This document shows, piece after piece, positions 1-6,287 of a stretch of 8,003 nt of DNA. This DNA is from Acidimicrobiaceae bacterium. GTDB taxonomy: Bacteria; Actinomycetota; Acidimicrobiia; Acidimicrobiales; Ilumatobacteraceae. Under the pieces are notes generated by a model that saw only the letters and a list, made by a program, of their open reading frames with translations, ran no database searches and was not told where the DNA came from. A program made the position numbers and the translations under genes. The DNA lies in contig CANLHV010000052.1 of NCBI GenBank assembly GCA_947490975.1, positions 1 through 8,003 of the forward strand, written 5' to 3'. Each line of letters begins with the position of its first letter. Position 1 is the stretch's first letter.

Positions 1-246
1 ACAGCAGCAGGTGTAGAAATCAAGGGTAAGAAGATTTACGACCCGAAGGCAACAACATTTGATGCTGAAGTCGGCGAAGTCGTAGCTGCTAACCCAGACG
101 CAATCGTATTGATCACATTCGACGAAGGTTCACGAATTCTCCGCACAATGGTGGAGAACGGTGTTGGACCAGCAGCGAAGAAGGTCTACGGCGTTGACGG
201 AAACATTGGTAACGCACTCGGCGAGAACTTTGACGCTGGTAAGTAA
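1..246 (+). CDS. Branched-chain amino-acid-type ABC transporter substrate-binding protein, C-terminal end (5' end outside window), apparently truncated
   Basis: The first reading frame is open from base 1 to TAA at 244-246 and gives 81 residues. The pattern fits the second lobe of a type I periplasmic binding protein (LivK/Peripla_BP_6 fold): a beta strand around KKIYDPKATTFDAEV, then NPDAIVLITFDEGSRIL, a helix with ENGVGPAAKKV, and YGVDGNIGNALGENF. Such proteins capture amino acids or amides outside the membrane and hand them to LivHMGF permeases, whose genes converge on this one. In the family, roughly another 100 or more residues normally follow the YGVDGN segment (return to lobe 1 and the closing helix). 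Here the protein ends at FDAGK and a terminator follows within 30 nt. It may therefore be a decayed or truncated copy, or a divergent short form. The family call is fairly secure; its functionality is doubtful. Confidence 0.8.
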   Translation, partial: TAAGVEIKGKKIYDPKATTFDAEVGEVVAANPDAIVLITFDEGSRILRTMVENGVGPAAKKVYGVDGNIGNALGENFDAGK

Positions 247-272
247 TCAATAAACCGAATTAGTTAAAAGTT

Positions 273-306
273 AGGGCCCTGGACGAAAGTCCAGGGCCTT
301 TTCTTT
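273..306 (+). terminator. Strong intrinsic terminator after the binding-protein gene
   Basis: Ten Watson-Crick pairs join 275-284 with 289-298, closed by a GAAA (GNRA) tetraloop at 285-288. The stem extends outward by a G-U and an A-U pair. It is followed by TTTTCTTT at 299-306. This is a textbook Rho-independent terminator for the plus strand. Read from the minus strand the same stem is followed by CTAACTTTT, a poorer U-tract, so it may also slow transcription arriving from livF, which ends at 305. Confidence 0.9.
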
Positions 307-1039
307 ATCCCCCTGTTGCTTTGGCGAGGGTTCCCAAATAGAGCTTGATCACGTTTGGGTCCGCGAGAAGTTCGCGACCAGAGCCCGTGTAGGCATTCTT
401 CCCTTGATCAAGAACATAGGCCCGATCGGCCACTTGCAAGCAACGGCGCGCGTTTTGTTCGACCATCAAAATAGCGATTCCTTCAGCGTTGATCTTCTTG
501 CACTGTACGAACACTTCGTCTTGCAAAACTGGTGACAGACCAGCAGATGGTTCATCAAGCAAAAGCAATTTCGGTTCCATCATCAATGCACGACCCATTG
601 CCACCATTTGACGTTCGCCGCCTGAAAGCGAACCGGCTTTCACCGCTGCTCGATCGAGTAAACGAGGAAACAAATTAGTGACGTATTCGAATCGTTTCTT
701 AAAGTTTTCAGGTTTTAAGAAACAACCCATTTCGAGATTTTCTGTGACGGTCAAACTCGGAAACACATTGCGATTCTGCGGCACATACCCAACACCGCGC
801 TCAACAAGTTCGTGCGACCGGTGTCCGGTGATGTTGTTATCGCCCAGCATGACTGAGCCACTGCGCACTGAACACTCACCCAAAATTGCCTTCAGCACTG
901 TAGATTTTCCGGCACCGTTTGGTCCGATGATGCCGACAAACTCACCTTCCGAAACTGTTACGTTACAACCATTGAGAATGTTCACTTCAGGTATGTACCC
1001 TGCGACTAACTCGTGAACATTAAGAACATTGCTGCTCAT
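305..1039 (-). CDS. livF: Branched-chain amino-acid ABC transporter ATP-binding protein LivF
   Basis: Cytoplasmic ATPase subunit of 244 residues that powers the LivHM permease pair as partner of LivG. Visible motifs are Walker A GPNGAGKST (39-47), Q-loop Gln88 in YVPQNR, the ABC signature LSGGERQ (138-144) and Walker B LLLLDEP with D162/E163. The switch position reads VEQN (Gln195 instead of His), which is usual for LivF and not a defect. Length is close to the family norm of about 235-245. The ATG (1039-1037) overlaps the livG stop as ATGA, indicating translational coupling. A good Shine-Dalgarno, GAGGAG (complement of 1045-1050), lies 5 nt upstream within the livG 3' end. It is the last gene of the minus-strand run. 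Substrate specificity cannot be read from the ATPase. Confidence 0.95.
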   Translation of the reverse strand: MSSNVLNVHELVAGYIPEVNILNGCNVTVSEGEFVGIIGPNGAGKSTVLKAILGECSVRSGSVMLGDNNITGHRSHELVERGVGYVPQNRNVFPSLTVTENLEMGCFLKPENFKKRFEYVTNLFPRLLDRAAVKAGSLSGGERQMVAMGRALMMEPKLLLLDEPSAGLSPVLQDEVFVQCKKINAEGIAILMVEQNARRCLQVADRAYVLDQGKNAYTGSGRELLADPNVIKLYLGTLAKATGG

Positions 1040-1911
1040 GATCGCTCCTCTAAGAGCGACTTGCCTTGGTGGCTACCAAGGTAAGCCTCAATGACCTGCG
1101 CATTGTTGCCGATCTGCTCGGGAGTTCCCTCGGCGATCAACATTCCTTCGGCCATCACGACAACCCAATCGGCGACATCATTGACCATGTCCATGTCGTG
1201 CTCAACAAATAACACCGTCATGCCATCGTCACGCAGACCACGGATGTGTTCGTTAAGACTCTGTTTCAATGCTGGGTTTACACCTGCCATTGGCTCGTCA
1301 AGCATGACCAATCTTGGTTGTGTCATCAGGGCTCGTGCCATCTCGAGTAACTTCCGCTGACCACCCGAAAGGGTGCCGGCATATTCGTTGCGCATGTGGT
1401 CCATCTTGAAACGTGTCAGCAAAGCATCAGCTCGCTCTTCAATCTTTTTCTCTTGTGACTTCCATACGAAAGGAAGTAAACCATTCCACCATTTTTCGCC
1501 GATCTGGTGCATTGCGCCCAGTTTCATATTTTCAATCACTGACATTTTCGTCAAACTTTTTGTCAACTGAAAGGTTCGAACCATTCCCATGCTCGCGGTC
1601 TTATGAGCAGCGACTCGACTCATGTTGTGGCCGTCAAAACGCCACTCGCCGACATCAGGTGTGTCAAAACCTGAAAGCAGATTAAACAAGGTGGTCTTGC
1701 CCGCCCCATTTGGGCCGATAAGAGCAGTGATTGACCCGCGTTGTACTTCGAGATGCTTCACATCAACTGCCACGATTCCGCCGAAGTGACGACGCACCCC
1801 GTCCACGCTCAAAATCGAATCAGGCTTTTTTACGCCCGGTGCTGCGTCTACCGACGCAAGCGCCGCACGAGCACCTTGTGCCGTCTCGCTGTAACTACGG
1901 TCAGCGACCAT
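1036..1911 (-). CDS. livG: Branched-chain amino-acid ABC transporter ATP-binding protein LivG
   Basis: Second ATPase of the Liv-type importer, 291 residues from the ATG at 1911-1909. Motifs are Walker A GPNGAGKTT (66-74), Q-loop Gln115 in RTFQ, signature LSGGQRK starting at residue 171, Walker B VMLDEP (D195/E196) and switch His228 in VEHD. The post-Walker-B AGVNP and C-terminal IEAYLG are typical LivG features. About 33 extra residues rich in Ala precede the first beta strand, compared with the 255-residue E. coli protein. A TTG codon lies just upstream (1914), but the ATG has an AAAGAG-like ribosome site about 10 nt away, so I prefer it. The gene overlaps the livM stop by 11 nt and livF by 4 nt, so expression is very likely coupled. 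Confidence 0.94.
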   Translation of the reverse strand: MVADRSYSETAQGARAALASVDAAPGVKKPDSILSVDGVRRHFGGIVAVDVKHLEVQRGSITALIGPNGAGKTTLFNLLSGFDTPDVGEWRFDGHNMSRVAAHKTASMGMVRTFQLTKSLTKMSVIENMKLGAMHQIGEKWWNGLLPFVWKSQEKKIEERADALLTRFKMDHMRNEYAGTLSGGQRKLLEMARALMTQPRLVMLDEPMAGVNPALKQSLNEHIRGLRDDGMTVLFVEHDMDMVNDVADWVVVMAEGMLIAEGTPEQIGNNAQVIEAYLGSHQGKSLLEERS

Positions 1912-2905
1912 CAAGCGCCATCTCTTTGCGATTTCCGAACAAACCCTGAGGGCGGTATGTCATCAACAGCATCAGTCCGAGACCCACGAACATGTAATTG
2001 ACCGCTCCAACTTGGGTGCTTTGAATGACGGTGAAATCACCGATTCGGAGTGGACCATTTCTCGTGATCTCTCGCAGAATGTTGTCAGATAATACGAATA
2101 GAACCCAAAACAACATTGACCCAACTACCGAACCTGAAACTTTAGCTAAACCACCAAGAACGAGTGCTGTCAATACGTAGAAGGTGACATCGCGGCTGTA
2201 ATTGTCAGGCTGCACCGAACCACGGTCTAATGCCAACACCATCCCGGCGAACATGCCAATGATTCCACCGATGATCAGTGATTGCATTTTGTAGGCATAA
2301 ACGTTTTTGCCAAGACTTCGCACTGCGTCTTCGTCCTCACGGATGCCTTTAATCACGCGTCCCCACGGACTGCGCATCAACTGCCAAACGAGTGTGGCGA
2401 AAAGAGCAACAAGAGTCCAACCAACGATGACCGTTATCAACGTGTAGCCACTGAACCTAAACGGCGCAAAGCCATAAGTTCGACCTGGCTCGAACGGGTT
2501 TAAATCGCGATATTCACGACTGAAGTTACTGATGCCTTCAGTACCACCGAACATATTGTTGAACTTCACAGACCGCACGAATAGACGAACTATTTCTGCG
2601 GTTGCGATAGTGACAATTGCTAAATAATCTGCTCTGAGACGAAGCGTCGGAATACCGACTATCAACGCCAAAATAATCACGAAGACAATGCCGAGCGGAA
2701 TACCCCACCAAAGTCCAATACCAAAGTATTGCGCTGTCATACCGAGACCGTAAGAGCCGCAGGCCATAAATGCGGCCTGCCCAAAGTTGACCAAACCTGT
2801 GTAACCAAATTGGATATTCAGACCCAATGCTGCAATCGCAAAATAGATGGCGTCGACACCTACAGCAGCACGAACAGTATTTTGGAAAATTTGGTTCCAG
2901 TCCAC
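1901..2905 (-). CDS. livM: Branched-chain amino-acid ABC transporter permease LivM
   Basis: Inner-membrane permease of the BPD_transp_2 family, 334 residues, pairing with LivH to form the channel. Several hydrophobic segments are visible. Family marks are GYTGLVNFGQAAFMACGSYG (34-53), the cytoplasmic ATPase-contact loop SPWGRVIKGIREDEDAVRSL, LVLGGLAKVSGSVVG, and the terminal RPQGLFG (318-324). I chose the GTG at 2905-2903, which begins one base after the livH stop (TGAGGTG) with GAGAG about 9 nt upstream; it yields the family-like start MDWNQIFQNTVRAAVG. A longer frame from TTG at 2953 would overlap livH by 47 nt and has no ribosome site. The gene is shorter than E. coli LivM (425 residues) because it lacks the latter's N-terminal extra segments. 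Identification is firm; the start is probable. Confidence 0.93.
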   Translation of the reverse strand: MDWNQIFQNTVRAAVGVDAIYFAIAALGLNIQFGYTGLVNFGQAAFMACGSYGLGMTAQYFGIGLWWGIPLGIVFVIILALIVGIPTLRLRADYLAIVTIATAEIVRLFVRSVKFNNMFGGTEGISNFSREYRDLNPFEPGRTYGFAPFRFSGYTLITVIVGWTLVALFATLVWQLMRSPWGRVIKGIREDEDAVRSLGKNVYAYKMQSLIIGGIIGMFAGMVLALDRGSVQPDNYSRDVTFYVLTALVLGGLAKVSGSVVGSMLFWVLFVLSDNILREITRNGPLRIGDFTVIQSTQVGAVNYMFVGLGLMLLMTYRPQGLFGNRKEMALDGR

Positions 2906-2906
2906 C

Positions 2907-4232
2907 TCAGCCCACTCTCTGGCTCTTGCCCAAGATGCCTTGTGGGCGGACAATTAAAACAACGATCAAAATAAACAATGCTGGAGCTACTTTTAACTCA
3001 CTCGGCACAAATAGCGATGACATCTCCACAAAAATGCCGATGAGAAAACCACCAATAAGCGCACCAAACGCTGAACCGAGACCGCCCAAAGTAATGCCGG
3101 CAAACATCAGAAAAAGCAGATCCGAACCCATTGAAAAACTAACTTGCTCATCGAGACCTCTAAATATTCCGCCGGTCGCCGCAAGTGCGCCACCGGCAAA
3201 CCACACAATTTTGATGACCTTCCGTGTGTCAATGCCGGTTGCCGACGCTAATTGAACGTTGTCACTTACTGCTCGAATCGCTTTACCCAGACGAGAACGC
3301 TGCAAGAAAAGCGCAACACTCACCAGGATGATTACACCGAGTATTGCAGTTGTTAAATCTCGTGGGGTTATGCCGATCGGTCCAATCTCAATATTGACTT
3401 GTTTTGAATAACTAGATAGCTGTTTGGTTCGTCCACCAAACTGAAACAAATATATATTGCGCAACATAATCGACAAGCCAACAGTTACAACTAGTTGTGA
3501 AATCAAACCGATGCCTCTTTTGGTAAGCCGCGCAAAAATACCCCAGTTAAATAGCAGCCCAAATAAACCGCCTAACACAATGACAACCGGACCTGAAATC
3601 AAAATCGGAATTTCAAGAATGACATTGAAGTAGAAAGCCATCAATCCGCCAAATGTCACCATTTCGCCGTGAGCGAAATTGGTTAGTCCTGTCGTACCGA
3701 ATACGAGCGACAAACCGACTGAGCACATGGCGATGATTATTCCGAGACGAATTCCGTCCGAAAGTCGTTGCAGAATACGCTCAGTCTCAGTGGCCCCTGA
3801 TGATGCGCCTTCGCCTGTGAAGAAAGTAACTCGCTTCGTATTTGTAGTGAAAAGGTCCTTTGGGATCGACACAGTTGCTTTTTCAGCGTCAATGAGCACT
3901 AGATCATCGGGCAGCGACTTTGTGTCGATCGAGATTAGATAGTCATCACGATTGGGTACACCGATTGTGACTAAACCGGTTTCATCTGTGATGCCCTCGC
4001 CTATCTTGGCGCCATCTGATTTAGTGACAGTCACCGCTACGCCAGCAACGGGTACGCGACTCGTCGACCCGTCAACCAGAGTCTGATTCTGAACACTGGC
4101 GATTATCGAATAATCATCAGAAGAAGCAGCGCCAACAGATGAGGTAAAACCGCTCAGTAATCCGATTCCACCGACGATTGAAAGACAGAACTTAACAATG
4201 AACGTCTTTGCCGAACGACTATCCCCCAACAT
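2907..4232 (-). CDS. livH: Branched-chain amino-acid ABC transporter permease LivH with signal peptide and extra extracytoplasmic Ig-like domain
   Basis: Membrane permease of 441 residues, far longer than the roughly 300 of classical LivH. The extra length is N-terminal. A signal peptide has K9/K14, a hydrophobic core at 15-29 and a likely cleavage site VGA|A after residue 35. A beta-rich segment of about 41-140 follows (VPVAGVAVTVTKSDG, GITDETGLVTIGVP) that resembles carboxypeptidase-regulatory/prealbumin-like Ig folds. A short linker at 141-158 then leads to the permease. The permease core shows GLTNFAHGEM (182-191), the ATPase-contact loop AVSDNVQLASATGID (321-335), GGLGSAFGALIGG (383-395) and RPQGILG (429-435). 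ATG at 4232; no strong ribosome site is visible, but the gene starts 8 nt after the ctaA stop. The added domain would sit outside the membrane, where it could dock the binding protein (inference). Confidence 0.92.
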   Translation of the reverse strand: MLGDSRSAKTFIVKFCLSIVGGIGLLSGFTSSVGAASSDDYSIIASVQNQTLVDGSTSRVPVAGVAVTVTKSDGAKIGEGITDETGLVTIGVPNRDDYLISIDTKSLPDDLVLIDAEKATVSIPKDLFTTNTKRVTFFTGEGASSGATETERILQRLSDGIRLGIIIAMCSVGLSLVFGTTGLTNFAHGEMVTFGGLMAFYFNVILEIPILISGPVVIVLGGLFGLLFNWGIFARLTKRGIGLISQLVVTVGLSIMLRNIYLFQFGGRTKQLSSYSKQVNIEIGPIGITPRDLTTAILGVIILVSVALFLQRSRLGKAIRAVSDNVQLASATGIDTRKVIKIVWFAGGALAATGGIFRGLDEQVSFSMGSDLLFLMFAGITLGGLGSAFGALIGGFLIGIFVEMSSLFVPSELKVAPALFILIVVLIVRPQGILGKSQRVG

Positions 4233-4240
4233 GCTGTCTA

Positions 4241-5158
4241 TCAGTCAAGCACACTATTAGGCAGTGCCGAAAGTCTTGAACTCCAATAAACATCTACCAC
4301 ACAAAGCCAAACAGCAACTGAGGTTGCAACATGAATTGCAACGAGACCGATGGGCACTCCGAGGAAATATTGCAGATAACCAATTAGGCCCTGAAACAAG
4401 AGAACGCCAGCAAATCTTTTCAGTGGACTCATGAGAAGAGATCGTGCTTCGTCACTTTTCTTCATTATCTGAATTGAGACGACGAGAAATATGACAGTCA
4501 GCCAAACGAAGGCACTATGAATGCGCACAATCGTCGGCATGGCAAAGTCGAGTCGTACTGCAGTCTCGTCGCCTGCATGAGGTCCCGAGCCAGTGACAAG
4601 TGTGCCTGTTATTACGGCTGCACCAGTTGTAACTAAGAGGATCCTCACAATCTTTTCAATCGGCTGGTCTTTGAGTAGAGGTTCACCGCGCGGTGCGATC
4701 TCATCAGTTAATCGAAAAATACTCGCGTGTCGAACCAACATGTAGGCGGTCGTCATAAGAAAAATAGATACAAGAAAGTGGGCTATGTTCGAAAACGGAT
4801 TGAGCCCTGTCCAAACGACTAATGCGCCGATAATGACTTGAGCAAGCACTCCAGCTACAAGTACCAAAGACATCGCGATCAAATCCCGCCGTTTCGGCTT
4901 AAGTCGCACCGACAACGAGACGCACAAAATCACGGATGCAGTCACTACCCCAGTAAAAAGTCGATTTAGTTGCTCGATTGCCGCATGCACCGACGAGACG
5001 TCGATGAACTTGCTTTCGCTGCACTTCGGCCAATCTGCACAACCGAGGCCAGAACCAGTGAGTCTTACGAGAGAGCCTGTGATGATGATCAAATAGAGAG
5101 CCAGAAAAGCCCCTTGAGTCGCTCGCAAATAACCCTTATGCGAAACTCTCAAAGTCAA
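4241..5158 (-). CDS. ctaA: Heme A synthase, CtaA/Cox15 family
   Basis: Polytopic membrane enzyme that oxidises the C8 methyl of heme O to the formyl of heme A for cytochrome aa3 oxidase. In the 305-residue frame I see GSLVRLTGSGLGC (28-40), the external cysteine pair C40/C46 in GLGCADWPKC, the loop TGSGPHAGDE, and eight hydrophobic segments. Of the four His positions known from Bacillus CtaA, three are present (H127, H214, H276). The fourth, in the E-x-x-H-R motif, is Asn65 (E62-Q-L-N-R66), a form I recall from actinobacterial CtaA proteins. The frame opens with TTG at 5158. A second TTG at 5152 lies 7 nt from an AGATAGG ribosome-site-like stretch (complement of 5160-5166) and may be the true start, giving 303 residues. 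It heads the run leading into livH, 8 nt downstream. Confidence 0.93.
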   Translation of the reverse strand: MTLRVSHKGYLRATQGAFLALYLIIITGSLVRLTGSGLGCADWPKCSESKFIDVSSVHAAIEQLNRLFTGVVTASVILCVSLSVRLKPKRRDLIAMSLVLVAGVLAQVIIGALVVWTGLNPFSNIAHFLVSIFLMTTAYMLVRHASIFRLTDEIAPRGEPLLKDQPIEKIVRILLVTTGAAVITGTLVTGSGPHAGDETAVRLDFAMPTIVRIHSAFVWLTVIFLVVSIQIMKKSDEARSLLMSPLKRFAGVLLFQGLIGYLQYFLGVPIGLVAIHVATSVAVWLCVVDVYWSSRLSALPNSVLD

Positions 5159-5224
5159 ACCTATCTAAGCGCTGTGTCTGACGATGTGGATAGTCGGCCG
5201 AAGTGTGAGTATCGTGCGCATGTA
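5159..5224. promoter_or_regulatory. Divergent ctaA / tetR intergenic region, likely holding both promoters and an operator
   Basis: These 66 bp separate the divergently read ctaA operon and the TetR-family gene, so promoters for at least one direction should lie here or just inside the flanking genes. I see an 8-bp perfect palindrome TCGGCCGA at 5194-5201, flanked by ACGAT (5181-5185) and ATCGT (5211-5215). CTATC (5161-5165) and GATAG (5188-5192) form a second loose pair. TetR-type repressors often bind palindromes in such gaps, but these repeats are short enough to arise by chance. No convincing -35/-10 pair is visible. Confidence 0.35.
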
Positions 5225-6286
5225 ATGAAAAAAGAAACAGTTGAAAAGCGTCGCATCGAGATTCTTGAGGCTACCTGCGATGTCGTAATTGAGCGCGGTT
5301 TTGCGGGGACACGTGTGGCCGATGTGGCAAAGAAACTTGGCGTTTCGAACAGTTTGATTCATTATCACTTTGCTTCAAAAGAGGAGCTCTTGGCTGCTGC
5401 CTTTGAACACTATGCCCGAAAGGATCTGGTAGATATGCAACGCGATAGCGACTCAGCGCCAACATGCGTCGCAAAGCTCTGGCGTTTAATCGAAAGCTAT
5501 GTGCCCGAAGGAAGCGACGACGTTGAATGGATGATCTGGATCGATGCGTGGGGTGAAGCGCTAAGAAACCCAAAAATGAAACCAATAAGCCAACAACTCG
5601 ACGAACAGTCAATTGCCGTATTCGAGAAAGTTCTTCGAGCCGGAAATGAGTCAGGTGAATTTCACTGCGTTCACCCTCGAGAATCAGCAACTCGAATCTC
5701 AGGTTTGATTGACGGTCTGGCAGTGCAGTACGCCGCTCACGAAGGTGTACTGAAACGAAAAGAGTTCATTCGGCTGATGCGGCAATTGGCTGCTGCTGAA
5801 ACAGGGCTTTCACCCGACGACATTCGCGATTCGCGTCGAAACTCTAAATCAAGCAGTACTAATGGACGCCGTTCTGAGGACGAAGGCCCAAATCCAGCCT
5901 CCCTAGCCACAGAGTTTGACTTACGCCAGCTCTTCAATGTCTATTGCGATGCTTTAAGCAATAGCGATTTTCCACGGCTTAATCAATATTTCACTGACGA
6001 TGCAAAAATCAGCGTGAATGGCAATATCGTCGCTAGCTCAGCCGCAGATTTCATCCAACTCTTCTCTGACCATCGCGAGGCAGAAAGTCGAACCATCGAA
6101 ATACCGCTGATTGTGGCTTTTTTTGCAGATGAAGGAAACGGAACCGCTCACGGAAACTTTACGATCGAGTCAAGATCAATTAATGCAACCGGCAAAACTT
6201 CGATACAGCTCTTCAAGAGCACCGACACCTACAAACGAACTTCGTCAGGCTGGCGATGCAGCGATCGACAACGAAGAATTTTCTGA
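5225..6286 (+). CDS. TetR/AcrR-family transcriptional regulator fused to a C-terminal NTF2/SnoaL-like domain
   Basis: Predicted cytoplasmic DNA-binding protein of 353 residues. Residues 8-56 form the TetR N-terminal domain with the recognition helix-turn-helix VADVAKKLGVSNSLIHYHF (31-49) followed by SKEELL. Residues of about 60-195 are a BetI/TetR_C_6-like dimer and ligand domain (W102, W105 and W109 in EWMIWIDAW). A polar linker rich in Ser, Arg and Asn (202-226) leads to about 125 residues with an NTF2/SnoaL-like pattern: LFNVYCDALSNSDFPRL, FTDDAKISVNG, and the closing strand GWRCSDRQRRIF (342-353). Ordinary TetR proteins are about 190-220 residues, so the second domain is a real addition, not readthrough. 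The ATG at 5225 begins right at the TetR start; the frame is open back to 4970, but that part lies inside ctaA on the other strand. The target operons are probably the divergent ctaA-liv run and its own gene (inference); the ligand is unknown. Confidence 0.88.
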   Translation: MKKETVEKRRIEILEATCDVVIERGFAGTRVADVAKKLGVSNSLIHYHFASKEELLAAAFEHYARKDLVDMQRDSDSAPTCVAKLWRLIESYVPEGSDDVEWMIWIDAWGEALRNPKMKPISQQLDEQSIAVFEKVLRAGNESGEFHCVHPRESATRISGLIDGLAVQYAAHEGVLKRKEFIRLMRQLAAAETGLSPDDIRDSRRNSKSSSTNGRRSEDEGPNPASLATEFDLRQLFNVYCDALSNSDFPRLNQYFTDDAKISVNGNIVASSAADFIQLFSDHREAESRTIEIPLIVAFFADEGNGTAHGNFTIESRSINATGKTSIQLFKSTDTYKRTSSGWRCSDRQRRIF

Positions 6287-6287
6287 C

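Noticed and set aside
453..458. LivF switch residue is Gln (VEQN) instead of His
   Set aside because: This is the usual residue in LivF proteins, so it is not a defect.
2906..2953. TTG start for livM at 2953
   Set aside because: It would overlap livH by 47 nt without a ribosome site; GTG at 2905 directly follows the livH stop and gives the usual family N-terminus.
4970..5224. Upstream in-frame extension of the TetR-family reading frame
   Set aside because: It lies antisense inside ctaA, has no protein-like character, and the TetR fold begins naturally at the ATG at 5225.
5271..5690. 139-codon open frame on the minus strand
   Set aside because: Arg/Ser/His-rich composition and position opposite the TetR gene mark it as a shadow frame.
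6111..6287. Upstream in-frame extension of the methyltransferase reading frame
   Set aside because: It overlaps the NTF2-like domain of the regulator in another frame; the ATG at 6288 gives a family-like length.
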